DNA of 64,000 nt from NCBI GenBank assembly GCA_014529385.2, contig CM043958.1, forward strand, positions 87,274,525 through 87,338,524. Direction: 5' to 3'. Made by a program: the position numbers and the translations under genes. The notes under the pieces are model-generated. The model was not told the DNA's origin. It was given only the letters and a program-made list of their open reading frames with translations, and made no database searches. How positions within the stretch are numbered: position 1 is the first letter of the stretch; the number at the start of each line of letters is the position of its first letter. Below, in pieces: positions 11,958 to 23,386 of the stretch. The DNA comes from Adiantum capillus-veneris (taxonomy: Eukaryota > Streptophyta > Polypodiopsida > Polypodiales > Pteridaceae).

Positions 11958-14808
11958 TCAGAGTATCTTTCTCCACTTGTGATTCACATACACCATTGTC
12001 TCTCTCCACCTTCGTTGACTTTCACGAGCTCCCGAGTTGTTGTATGCCATTGATCTTTTAGCTTTTTGTTGTTGTAAATGTCTGATGGCTTGTGCTGTTG
12101 CTGAATTTGCCAAGACTTCTTTTGCCTGCATTCGATGAATGATTCTACGATAGAACCATTCAAATAGTTCTCTCAAACTGTTAGCCTTGATTCGAGAGCC
12201 ACCATGTCGTGTGTGCCTGAAATAAGCATTTCTCGCCATGTAATGAGACTTTTCCATCCCTTGGGTATTCCATATTGCCAGGTTCCCATACTTCTGTATA
12301 AAATATGGCAAATGATTGAAGATGATGTGCTGGATATGAAAACAGATTAGTTAGAATGTTTTACACTCACATATTTGCACATAAGAGAGACAGAAATACA
12401 TGATAATACCATGTAGTGAGTAATCTGGGTGTCTGTCCATGCTGTCTTGAATGATTTTTTCAGAAGGTTGAGATTTTCCTTGAACTTGTTCATATCACCT
12501 TGTGACCAGTCATCTTTGTCGCACATCAAAAATAGGATGTCTATTGATCGCCAAACCTCAGCCTTCGCGTTACGAGTAGTTGGTTCGTGGTCTTTGACTG
12601 CAATATGTAGCTTTTTCCAGCTCTGATACTCTACCTTGCTAACATAAGATGTGTTATATATTTTTCCATGTTTTGTTAGCTTTGGATCTCTTGTACCTTG
12701 GGGCTTAGATAAAAACCTCCGTGCCTTCACCCCACCGATGGATGGTTTGCATGGGACATCCTTCTCAGCAGTTGATCTCTTTTCATCCCGCTGGATTTTC
12801 ACATTGCCACCATGAAGCCCCATATCCGACAGTACCATTTCTAAGCACTGCAAGGCTACTTGTCGTTCTGCAGAGTTCTTAATCTTCCAAGCAAACCCGA
12901 TGTATAAGTAGACCAATTTCTCTACAATTCTACAAAGGGCATGCATTGTACAAATGTGGACATTCACAAGTGGTATTTTCAAAACTGGTCGAAAAGCAGG
13001 ATCCTCAATGTGACGTGTTGGAGCTTTTCTCCACCACTTTGGGTCCATGACCTTTGCAGGCTCCATGCAGAACAAACACGGTGACTTTGCCATTGCACCC
13101 ATTCCACAATTATACATGCACTTTAATGTTTTAAGGTCACCTGCAAGATGCCACTGAACTTGAAAGTCTCCCCTTCCATCTAGACGTAGTACCTCTCCCT
13201 GGTTAGTCTGTCGATCAATCAGCTCCGGAATATTAGTTCGATGGAACACCCAATATAGAATCTCATGATCTTCTTTCTTTACCTGCAACACAAAATAAAT
13301 GAGACTTAAGTAGATCTGAACATTTGAGCTTACTTGAGAATATCGCTTACCTCAAACGCACCAAGCCACCATATGTTAGATTCTGATTGAACACTAAAAT
13401 ATAAAGGATCATCACTGGGACACTTTGAGAGGGCTCTATTCATTAAAGTAATAGTAACACGCTCTAGCTTTTTCTCTTTAACAAGCTCACACTCATCCAG
13501 TTTTAACACAAAATTTAATAGTCCACGTGACTCTTCAAATGTGATGTTGTAAAACTCCACCATTCTCTTTTGTAGTATCCGCAGGTCCATAAAAATATTG
13601 TTGAACTCATCATATGCCATGTTGGCTCCATGGCCACTATAAGTTGCTTTAATATGAAAGGGCTGTCCAAGATAGTCTCCCTGTGCCTCGTTAAGCTGAA
13701 GCCTCTCTTTCCAAACACTTGAGGCTGATGGTAGAAGTTTGGATTTTATACCCTTCCTAACAAAGATGGATGAGACAGACTTTTGGATAGCCGAATATCC
13801 TCTTTTGCTTACACCAAGTGAATCAAGTGTGCCTTGTATCTCTTTTGCAGGCACTGAGTTCTCTGAAATAAAGCGGTCCACTACATTTCTTTGTAGAACC
13901 TTAAACTTCTTGTCATGTACTATATCTGCTGCCAGGCTTCTACTTATAAGTGGCTTCAATCTCTTTCCTATATTGGCTTTGGGGTCAATGTTTTCCTTGT
14001 CAGGATAGATTGAGTCTCTACATGAAGACAATGCATAAGTAAATAACAGAAAATTTGCTTCACTAACACTATTTAGGCACATGAAAACAATGCATAACAA
14101 GAAAAAACAAAGAGATTACTTAACTAAGACAATGTAGCCAACCAAGAAGCATCACCTTAATGCTCGGATTCTTTTCTTGAGACCTCCTGATGCAACCTGC
14201 AATGTTTCAAGATTGCGCAATTTCTTCTTTCGGATACGACCACCCAAGATGGTGTCCTTCATTTGACAACATCGCACCTTTCCTTTCAGTTCTTGTACCT
14301 CTGTTTTATGTTGCAAAATGGTAACCTGATCTGAGGAATGTAAATGTGAAAGGCGAACAATCTCACATTGTTGAGCTTGGAGAATGCTCTTGTAAGTTCC
14401 AGCTTCTCTTGTAAGTGATTTACAATAACCCAGAAGGCCGTTTTCTCCATCACCAGCAAAGGTCAATAAGCTTGTAGGATTGACAAACGGTGGAGACGCA
14501 TTAGTTATTGGATTCTTAGGGTAGAGAGAGCCTCTCGTCCAGATATCTATGTGTTTAGCTCCTTGAGCTCTGAGCGTGTCTATGGAGGTGGGAGGTATAT
14601 GTGTGTTTGTTTTACTGCGCTTAATCAATGGTTGGTACTCATTGTCCAAATCAATGTGAAGGTGATATTTGGCTCGTTTGTGGGTAACATTTGTGCCATT
14701 TGAGGAGTGCGCCATTAGCCAAATGTGCAGGTTTAATGGAAAGTGAATAGCGGCTGCGGATTCGTCCCTCCATGTTAGCCTCATTCCCTCTGTATTGACG
14801 TTGTTCAT
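11958..14808 (-). CDS. Transposon gene D: candidate DDE transposase
   Basis: Four exons (14808-14156, 14017-13351, 13282-12410, 12329-11958) with GT-AG introns of 138, 68 and 80 bp join in frame into 854 residues. A DDE/RNase H-like triad can be proposed: Asp392 in KLDECEL, Asp489 in HLAGDLKT, and Glu757 in NTQGMEKSH. About 268 residues separate the second Asp from the Glu, and this insertion holds a Cys pair (CLFC, 509-512) and a His/Cys stretch (NVHICTMHALCR). This resembles a scattered family of uncharacterised eukaryotic proteins with a GGD-K-L…C-x2-C core, recalled from memory and not checked. The N-terminal third has a coiled-coil-like Leu/Lys-rich end (about 150-217). An ATG at 14808 starts 166 bp inside the right inverted repeat. 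As the only transposase-like gene in the element, it probably catalyses its movement. Confidence 0.7.
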
Positions 14809-14973
14809 TCAATACAACTAAAAAGAGGATTATCCCTCAATCACTACGAACGAATGTTCAGAGGGGTAAGGAATCTACTTAAAGTACACTTTTTGAAGTT
14901 TTACTATGAAAGACCCAGCTCTTTTATTTGTCATTTTTTCTAGAGAGAGAGTGCAAAAAATACATTTTCTTAG

Positions 14974-15008
14974 ATGGCCCTCCAAATGACCTCCGAAATT
15001 TCCTAATG
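14974..15008 (-). repeat. Right terminal inverted repeat (35 bp)
   Basis: Reverse complement of 3170-3204 with one mismatch. It is followed at once by the second part of the split LTR (TGCCCTGACCGG). Confidence 0.85.
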
Positions 15009-15178
15009 TGCCCTGACCGGTTGCCCAAGTCATGGGTGCCCGCCCACTGTTACCCATACTTATAGTGAGTATACTGTATAGGGGGAGCTGCCACTTCACA
15101 GTCTCCCCACCCACATCGTATGTGTGTCTCCTTCTCTCTCTATCACTCTCCGTCTGTGGTGCTCCCCGATCCCCTTCA
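15009..15178 (+). repeat. Remaining part of the split copia 5' LTR
   Basis: Continues the LTR interrupted at 3169 and ends CCCCTTCA, two bases before the primer-binding site. It matches 2566-2756 in inverse orientation. Confidence 0.85.
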
Positions 15179-15180
15179 AT

Positions 15181-15192
15181 TGGTATCAGAGC
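15181..15192 (+). other. Copia primer-binding site
   Basis: TGGTATCAGAGC, complementary to the 3' end of plant initiator tRNA-Met and the standard copia minus-strand primer site. It follows the LTR end by two bases and fixes the plus orientation of this internal part. Confidence 0.9.
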
Positions 15193-16546
15193 GTAGGTGC
15201 AGAGGGAGCGCGTGTGTGCACAGTCACGTCGACAGCGGAGAGCCAGTTTCATTCCCGAAATCGCGTCCGCGTGCGCGCACTTTTAAGAGTGCAAACAGGG
15301 TTTCGACTTCGGCATTGGCAAATTCAGATATTCGAGAGGTGTCCTGGCGTTTTACCCCCCTTTCAAAGCCATTCGAGCCATCAAAAACTTCATTCGAGCT
15401 ACGGTTGAGGAGCTGCATTTTTCAGCCCTCTTTTGGCAGTTTATGTTGCGTTTTTGGGCTGAAACGAAGGTTTTTGGCATAGCTTTCACACCCGGACTCA
15501 GATACATGTGATCCAGGAGTCTACCTTGGGGTTTTGGCACGCTCCGGACGGGCTCGTCATATCAGAATTTTAAAATTCTGAACGCTGAATTTTCTGCAGC
15601 AGCAATTGTTTATTGTGTGTCGAGGATTCCACACACGGTTTGCTCTCAGATGTGAGAGTGATATTTGCTGCAAGTTTCCTCACAGGTGGGAGGATACGAT
15701 GTATGCCTTATGTGGTTTGATGCTCAGGGAGACTAATGTGATTGCATTTTGAGCTCGGCAATGTATGCCTCGAGCATGTTTTTTGGCAGTCACAAGTAGA
15801 GCAGATATTTGTGTACTAGATTTGCAGGTGTTTGCAATGATGTATGCAAAGTGTGGAGTTTGCATGCATTTGGAGTGCGGTTTGATGCGCTTTGGTTGCT
15901 CATGGTTTTGAGCGTGCAGTCAGTTTGGTTACTGGTTTTGTGGCCGTTTTACTGACAAACTCTGGCGAAATTTTCCCAGGAGTTTTATGCGTATCATTTA
16001 TGCGATCTAGGTAGAGATTGCGGGTTGCACTCAGCATTTGCGTGCGGTGTTCTCTACAGGTGGGAGATTTGTGCGTGTGTATGCATCGATACCGCACAGT
16101 GTGGGCTTGGTGATTAGCTCACGGTTTGACAGGCGTACAATTATCTTGCCACACTCACAAGAGTGAATGTTGTGATGTATGCTTGTGTGGCTACGATCTA
16201 GGTAGCCGGATTCGAGCACTAATGGCTTGAGGTTTTTCAGCACGTTTCAGCTACAGGTTTACAAGTTTACAGGCAGGTTTGAGGGCTTATTTGGGCGCTG
16301 AATTTTCAGCCATTGTTTCCTCTTTGCAGGTGTCCATGTATGACTCAGTTGTAGGCTGATCTGGGACACGTTTGTGACTTGTTTATGCAGCTGTTTCAGA
16401 GCTGAATTTTGGGGTTGTTTTGGGGCTGATTTGTAGCCATATCTTACAGCCATATTTGCAGACTTTTGTTGATGCGATTCGAGCCAGTTTAGGGCTGATT
16501 TGGTTGACATTTGCTACTCATTGTTGGTTGCTCTTTTGTGAGCATT
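15193..16546 (+). other. Copia 5' leader, no gene
   Basis: About 1.35 kb between primer-binding site and gag start. It has repeated G/T-rich phrases (GTTTGATGC, GCTGATTTG, TGCAGGTG) and no long frame. An untranslated leader of this size is unusual for copia and may carry packaging signals. Confidence 0.5.
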
Positions 16547-18137
16547 ATGGCTGATTTTTCATTTGCCTTCCAGCGTTATGGTCTGACACAGTTTGATGGT
16601 GCAGATTTTGTTGCTTGGAAGGAGCATATGCTTGTTGCATTGGCGGATTTGGGGCAGGATAAACCCTTGTGTGGTTTATCGGTGAAGCCCAAGTCTATGC
16701 GTGATGATGATTGGCAGGATCTTGATGAGTTAGCAATGTCTACGATTTGTTTGCATCTGGTTGAGTCTGTTGACTGGAAGGTCTCGAGGGAGACTACAAC
16801 TCATGCTTTATGGCAGAGTTTACATGCTATGTACGCGACATCGATGTCTACAGGGGAGTCTAGTCCCACTTCTATGTCCATGGGAGAGATTGGTCCCACA
16901 CGCAAGTCTCGACGGCATAGAGACTTGACATGTTCGCATTGTGGACATAGAGGGCACATTAGGCGTCGATGTTTCAGGCGTTTGAGACAACGGAGGCGAC
17001 AGATGCGTGATGCAGATTTGGGTACGACAGATGCTAGTGAGATCAGTACGGTGGTTACTGAGTATGCTTGTGACGACGATGTCACATTTACATCTAGCTT
17101 GTCTTCAGACGATCTTATGTCTACAGATTGCATATCGGATTGCACATTGTCTTCACATTGGTTACTAGATTCAGATGCTACTTTCCATGTCACGTCGCAT
17201 CGTGAGTGGTTTAGCACGTTTTCTAGTGGGAGACTTGGTTGTGTGCACATGGCTGATGGTGTTGTGTATGACATTGAGGGTGCAGGAGACATATGTTTGT
17301 CCTTGCCCAGTGGTATGAGATTTACCCTACGTCATGTGCGTTATGTGCCAGATCTGAGACGGGATTTGATCTCAGTCAGACAGTTACGGGATAGTGGATG
17401 TCGAGTATCGCTTCTTGAGCGATCTTTTGCGATGCGTTTGGGTTCGCTAGTGATTGCGAGAGGTGCCAGGAGTGGTACAGGTTACCCATTGCATGTGGAT
17501 CACGAGAGAGACGGTGTTGTCTTTGTGATCACGCAGCCAGGTAGAGAGCGAGAGAGCAGGCGAGTCTCTTTTGCTTGTGGGTTGCATGATGCTTTGCATG
17601 GAGTGCAGAGCAGTGACCTTGTTGTGCAGGTTGCGTCTACGGATGCACAGGTAGAGCGGGACAGCTCTAGTGAGTCACAACAAGATGAGTCATCAGAGGT
17701 GATGACAGAGATGACTCACATGGATGGTGAGATGTCGGCTATTGTGGAGTCATTTCTTGATATGCTTATGCCAGAGCTTGATGCAGATTCAGGACAGATG
17801 GATACTCTTGGTACACATGTGATATGTGGTAGGCACGAGGAGTCACTCCAGAGCTCGGAGTCAGAGTGCCATGGTCTCTATGATAGGGGACAGGATTGCC
17901 ATGAGTTGAGTTCTGAGTTGGAGGTGGTAGAGATTGCCAGGGTTGCATCAACGTTCGGTGTCCTCATGTACGAGATGCTGATCTCGAGGCCTGACATAGC
18001 AGCTGCAGTGGGAGCATTTGCAGCAGGGTTGATTAGTTGTTCGATGACTAATCTTGGCATAGAGCATAGGAGAGGTTTGCAGGTATTGGACCGATACTTA
18101 CAGGAGTGTATGAGCTCTTGTAGACTACTTGCGGACA
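16547..18137 (+). CDS. Copia gag-protease fused in frame to a reverse transcriptase/RNase H remnant
   Basis: ATG at 16547. The gag domain begins MADFSFAFQRYGL (residues 1-90, UBN2-type). A CCHC zinc knuckle (CSHCGHRGHIRRRC) lies near residue 125-140. A copia protease domain follows, starting WLLDSDATFHVT, where the usual catalytic D-S/T-G reads D-S-D; so the protease is probably dead. After a Ser/Glu-rich stretch comes a short block matching the end of copia reverse transcriptase (SRPDIAAAVGA, then RGLQVLDRYLQ). Integrase and the reverse-transcriptase core are missing, but the frame stays open for about 530 codons. It runs on into the inverted LTR to a stop near 18235. A non-autonomous element or an internal deletion that happened to keep frame are both possible. 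Confidence 0.75.
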
Positions 18138-18138
18138 G

Positions 18139-18296
18139 TGATAGAGAGAGAAGGAGACACACATACGATGTGGGTGGGGAGACTTTGAAGTGGCAGCTCC
18201 CCCTATATAGTATACTCACTATAAGTATAGGGTAACAGTGGGCGGGCGCCCATGACCTGGGCGACAGATCAAGGCACATAGGCCTTAACCCCAACA
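18139..18296 (-). repeat. Truncated copia LTR in inverse orientation
   Basis: Matches LTR positions 1-158 reading TGTTGGGG… on the minus strand. It lacks the last approximately 33 bp and is fused to plus-oriented coding sequence. Its outer end abuts GGCAT. Confidence 0.85.
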
Positions 18297-18301
18297 GGCA
18301 T

Positions 18302-19160
18302 CATAGCCATTTTCATCACAAAATTTTGTTGTTGGATCATCTTGAATACCACACACATTGAGAGTATCCAAGATGTGTTCCCATTCAAGTGGCTCTAATT
18401 CTTCCTCAGGAAAGGGTTCTGGGATGTGATCCTTATCTTCAATTACCCTTTCTAGGATGCCTTCCTCTCGCTTTAAGCTTCCACGTTGCGAAGCTCCACA
18501 CATCCACAATTCTTTAGGCTTACCCAACCATGTTGGAATTTCTTATCCTGCTACAGTAGCGGAATAAAACTCCTCCATAGTTTTTCTTGCCACATCCCTA
18601 TAACTATGGTTGTTTAGATTTATCCTTGTCGCGGTTTCCATATGTCTCAAGTAGATATAGTCATACCCCCAGTCCTGGACCATTTTCAATTGTCGCTTGA
18701 ACGGTCTTCCTAGAATGATATCATAGTTGTTCTTCTTACCAAAGTCAACAATAGCAAAGGTTTTCTCATATTCAATTCCACAAGAAGCAAGAACTACTTT
18801 TTCTAGCAGTTCTATGGGGCTTTCCATGTGTCCATTTGCAAGCCGCAGTTTCATCTTTGTAGCCCTCACTGCTGGTTTTCCCCATGTTTTCCATACCTCT
18901 TTTGTTGCGATGGAAACACCGGCTCCACTGTCAACGATTTCCATGGTTTCTACACCTTGGAATTCCAAGAGAAGAGTGGTGTTTCCATCTTCTCCTTCAT
19001 AATGCTCTCTGACCTTGTTTAACGGCACTGACGTGGTGTTTCACTGAGGCCTTTCTAGCTCTTTGATCCCTTCCTCGATTTGAGTCATTGGTTTTTTAAC
19101 ACCAAATTTCTCTAGAATTTTTCCATAGTAGCCCACATGTTTGGTCTTATTCTGAGCAAC
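18302..19160 (-). pseudogene. Retroviral-type aspartic protease fragment of the host retroelement
   Basis: On the minus strand a single frame with two stops (a TGA near 19042, a TAA at 18543-18545) encodes a clan AA aspartic protease. The catalytic motif is VDSGAGVSIA, and the downstream flap-region signature is ILGRPF about 90 residues later. Upstream residues (KILEKFGVKKPMTQIEEG) look like the end of gag. Downstream the frame becomes acidic and continues, across the copia insertion, into 2336-2565. The stops show it is dead. It is older than the copia and DNA elements nested in it. Confidence 0.7.
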
Positions 19161-20134
19161 TCGGCTAACGTTATCGTACAGTTGACTGGTGTAGATAGAA
19201 TATCTATCAACCCTTTCCAATCAATGACCTTGTTGGGAGACACTCTCTATGACTAGACTGCAATAACATCTGACTTGGCCTGGTAATCTTGCGTATAGGA
19301 TGGTAGTGTTCTTAGCGAATAGGGATGACTTTCCATAGAATGTACAGATCCTTTGTCTCCCCACCATGCCAGAATTGTACGAAACATAAGGAACATCATC
19401 CCCTCACTAGGATACACCTGTCCCAAAGCCTCTACACCCAAAACCCCAGCTTTAAACCCATCTGTGCAAAACACGTATAAAGACAGAGCCGGATTTTGAA
19501 AGTGCTTGAAACTGAAATCTATGAGTACCTATGAATAACTTATGTCCCCACGATTCCAATGACTACTTGCACATAGAAAACAGACATTGTTTGATATACT
19601 TACACCCGCAAATAGCTCGTAGATGCACGAGCATGTATACTCCATTCTGCAAGGAATGCTTGGCGTTTTCGCGTAGCTCTTTCTGAGGCTAGCACGATGT
19701 TGCAGTCGGATCTACAATGTGATGAACGAGCAGGGAGTGGCACCAGGATGAAGCTCACGCTCTCTCTCCCTTCCTCTCTCACACACAGTAGATGGTAGCA
19801 CTCAACTTATGATTATGATTAATTTGTTCTTACAATCAATGGTGGGCTAGCCTTCGTGGTAATGGCGAAGCCCCAAAGACATGAAAAACTCTACGAGTTT
19901 CCATCATGAAGCTATTCCTTGCAAGCAATGAAAAGGAAAAAGTTCTTACCAAATGGCGGAGTTTGAAGCTTCTCTCTCATGAGTCTATTTACAAATAAGT
20001 AGACATGTTTTGGGATTTACATCTCAAGGCTACTATCTTTCAAAAGATAGACTTTGTCGAGTAAAAGCAACAATTCTGTGCCGGATTATTTGAAGAGATG
20101 GCCGAGTACATCAACTCCCAATGGCCTAGTTCTA
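19161..20134. other. No recognisable gene
   Basis: About 1 kb between two retroelement relics. Short frames on the minus strand (for example 19253-19474) have no motif. It may be the decayed 5' part of the host retroelement. Confidence 0.4.
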
Positions 20135-20634
20135 TCACTGAGGTAATCCACCACAATATATATGGTTGCTTTGCGCATCAATTTCCAACAAGGGGCTAGA
20201 CAGAATATCAAACCCATGGAAAGCAAAGACAAAAGTGATGCAAAGGGGAAAACCAATGCCCAAAATTCTTTCTAAGGCAATTCCAACAACAACAATCGGT
20301 TCAAGGAGAAGGGAGTTTACAAAGGTAAAAATAAACTCTACAAATGACCATATTCCTATGAGGGACAGCCTCAGAGAGGTAAACAAGTCACAATGTTAAA
20401 TAATGTGCTTTGTAGCAACAATCTCAAAGTACCAAACATGTGACTCTACAAAAACTTATATGCATGCTTCATTGATAGAAGGATCATAAATACACTTTGC
20501 ACTAAATGCCCACTCTACATGTATATCAACATCACAATCTCTATTTGTAGAAGATTTTTCAATAGATGCACTAATAGAAGATTGGGTCTCTTTTCTCTTT
20601 GTCTCTTTTGCCTTCAATGTAGGAAATTTCTTAA
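20135..20634 (-). pseudogene. Copia zinc knuckle/protease-like remnant
   Basis: Follows the gag knuckle after the DNA insertion. The stretch HLIKKFPTLKAKETK becomes continuous when 20635-21974 plus one TTAA is removed. Further down, IVVVGIALERILGIG resembles the glycine-rich region after the copia protease active site. Stops and a missing catalytic Asp show decay. Confidence 0.5.
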
Positions 20635-21974
20635 CACTAGACTGGTAACCTAACAGGACATAAAAGTGTCCTTTCAGGGTTTTGGGAAAAATTCCAAAAC
20701 CATAGTAGATCCACTCATTTTGAAAAATCCTTTCATGAGCTTATAGTTCATGGACTAGTACATATGGAAAAAATGAGAAACTTGTAAGATTTCTCATCCC
20801 TTGGTCACTACAAGCCTCCAAAGTTGATGGACCAGTGCATTTTTCCCAAAACAGCAATTTCTTACGGTTGATTGCATATAAATAAGAGTGGGGATTTTTG
20901 TAGGACATGAAATAAAATACCCTGTTAACTTCAATGGGTTGGTGATCAAAAAATATGGCTGATTTTACCTCACTAAATTTTTTGGGCAAAAAAAATAGGT
21001 ACAAAAAAGTTGCATTTTTGCCATTCTGCGGACCTATCATCAAAGTTTCTATAGTCACGCTAAATACAGATACTATATACATGTTTTCTCAGTTCCCTTT
21101 GGACCTTTGGATTCAAAAGGAGCCATGGAGCATGTCAAAAGGATAATGAATCTCTTACTAAGTGGAACCTTGGGGGCAATGATAAAGTGCTAAATACAGC
21201 AAACATGAAAAACTGGGTTTAGTATTATGACCTCTAGAAACCCATAGAAACTACTCAATATCTAGCCAAGTTTGTAGTCTATGATTAGATATGGTTACTA
21301 CCTACAAAATACATAGAATTGGCCTAAGAAACTAGCAATATTGAGAAAGTTATACTTGCTACTCTAAAATGTCTCGTATTCTTCAGCAATCAAAAAACTC
21401 AACCATCATTATATACTATGCTATACAGCGTATTAGGTCCCCCAAAACTCAAGGAAGATTAGCTTTATGTTATACATTACACTTACACAATCAAAATTGA
21501 ATTTGGATATCAAGAAAGCCACCAAAAAAATCATAAAAGTGCTAATTTTGGCCAAAAAAATAGGATTATGCAATTCTTGTAAGTTGGTCATAACTTTCAA
21601 TTTTAACACTTAGCTCTCCCTACAAGCATCAAAACATGTTGAGAACTATGAAGGCTTATCTTCTAGCAATCTAAACCTCACAAACATAAAGTTTAGAGTG
21701 GTATAGTTGCAAAAAATTGAAAAAAAAAAACCAAAAACAGGACTCGTTTTTTCACACAGTTTAGGTTCAAAAATGTTGTGCAAGAGTGAGGTTAATGGTG
21801 AAATCGATACTCCAAAAAAAATGTCAAGTTTTTTTCATCTCATAAGGAAACTTTATGGATATATAGCACCTAGAAATTCATTTTCATACTCTTCAAATAA
21901 TTCAAGAAAAATGGTCACTTAACAGGAGACAAAAGTGTCCAAGGACATAAAAGTGTCATGTTACCATTCTAGTG
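20635..21974. mobile_element. 1340-bp non-autonomous DNA transposon at TTAA
   Basis: Ends are inverted repeats of about 15 bp (CACTAGA[C/A]TGGTAAC). Both ends carry subterminal AAAAGTGTC / GGACATAAAAGTGTCC motifs, and TTAA flanks the element on each side (20631-20634 and 21975-21978). Removing it with one TTAA restores the interrupted copia frame, so this is a real insertion with a 4-bp TTAA duplication (or a 2-bp TA one, which cannot be told apart here). The interior is AT-rich and codes for nothing recognisable. The CACTA-like terminus with a TTAA target is an odd pairing. Confidence 0.8.
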
Positions 21975-21978
21975 TTAA

Positions 21979-22770
21979 TCAAGTGATCATTAGCCTTGCA
22001 CTAATGGAAACACATCTATCTTCTTTAATTTTTTTCGTTTTCCACCAAAATTCCTAGATTATTTTCTTCCAGCTAAAGCACTAGGCACATGTGAGCTTCT
22101 AGTCATAGAAGTACCTTGATGAGTGGATGCATTACTATTACCAGTCCCTCTTTTAGTAGCAAGAAAATCTTATTCAATTCTACATTGTTTAGCCACGTTC
22201 TTTCTTGAAATTGAATCATGTAGTAACAATGTGCACAGTGCATCAAGCTTGATAGCTTGAGAATTTTTTTGGGTCATAAGTCTCCAAGTACCAGCAAAAG
22301 TATGGTAAGAGTCATGTAATGCGTCGAGAACAATTTGTACAGGTGAAATATCATAAAACAGTCAATGCAAGAATGAGTGCTCATTGATATCCTTGATACC
22401 ACTAAGAAAATTAACAATGTCATCTTCCTCTTGCATAATCTTTGACTTTAACTCTTTATGCAATAGCAATACAGTTTTTTATCATTGCAACTTGCATAAA
22501 GACCAAAACTATGTATCTCTTACATCCCAATGAGATTTCTCAATTGTAGGCAAAACAACTCTATTAGAAATAGATATGCCATAACATCCACAGAAGGTGG
22601 ACGTACATCAATGCCCTGCAAAATATTCTAGACATAGACACAAGAAAATGCATCTTCATGTAAGCCCAGTACATTGGGTAGTTATCCATGTCCAATTTGT
22701 CCTCAGCAACAAATATCTTAAAAACATATATGTTCTTGTCATCCATGGTGACTGATTGGACTTGATGTGA
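21979..22770 (-). pseudogene. Copia gag remnant
   Basis: On the minus strand, starting near 22755, residues KLDMDNYPMYWAYMKMHF match the start of copia gag. Further on come blocks resembling IVLDALHDSYHTFAGTW and LCTLLLHDSI, typical of the gag C-terminal half, then a basic stretch before the knuckle. Stops and shifts break it. Confidence 0.7.
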
Positions 22771-23231
22771 AAACAGCCCTGAAAGAGGAAAAGCAAAGTA
22801 GGCTAGCACTTACTTTATAGAACAACCCAAAGGAGACTCTAAGGAGCATGTTACGTCAAAAGTTGTATTGATAGAAATTATGAACATGACAAAATTTTCT
22901 CCACATAACTGTTTATAGTGGAATTATAGGCCAAAATGATCCCGATTGAAATATATGAGCTCATCAAGCTCTACAAGCTATCTCAAAGTACTAGTTGACA
23001 TGTTGATGCTTGCTAGAGCTCGCAAAAATCTGAGAACTTGAGTGAAGGGGTGCTAGAAATAGTACAAGGAGGACATGACTTTCTCTGATACTAATCGTTG
23101 GAATTTCGGTTGCAAAGATGCAAACACAACTTGGAGAAGATGAAGAAGCTCAAGGAAAACAATAGAGTCTATTGCTTAGTGTGCATATAGAAAGATAAGT
23201 TAGCAATAAAGTGATTAGAGTATATACAATG

Positions 23232-23386
23232 CACGGGGGAAAACCTCGTAGTGAGGGAGAAATTTCCCTAGCGGTCCACACACATCACTAACACATGTAT
23301 GGTAGCACAGGGGAAAAACCTCCTAGTGAGGGAGAAAGTTCCCTAGTGTGTGTTCACACACATCAATAACACATGTATGGTAGCAA
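23232..23386. repeat. Tandem duplication of about 75-80 bp inside copia LTR
   Basis: Two copies of a unit starting GCAC[G/A]GGGGAAAA…CCTAGTGAGGGAGAAA and ending ACACATGTATGGTAGCA follow one another, with a few differences. Confidence 0.8.

Larger units (their letters stand above)
20135..23100 (-). mobile_element. Decayed copia element (5' half), split by a DNA transposon
   Basis: Reading on the minus strand from about 23096: an LTR end, a primer-binding site with two changes (TTAGTATCAGAG at 23082-23093), a gag domain (22755-22020), a zinc knuckle and basic stretch split at 20635/21974, and a protease-like block (20386-20135). Several stops make it inactive. The upstream LTR should lie right of 23096, but its outer end was not located. 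Confidence 0.65.

Noticed and set aside
15050-15075. Sequence resembling a phage T7 promoter in the copia LTR (TATAGTGAGTATACTGTATAGG region)
   Set aside because: Partial resemblance only, on the inverse strand, in a plant retroelement; it is repeated because the LTR is repeated.
20635-21974. Assignment to piggyBac because of the TTAA target
   Set aside because: The terminal sequence CACTAG does not fit piggyBac ends, and a 2-bp TA duplication cannot be excluded in a TTAA context.
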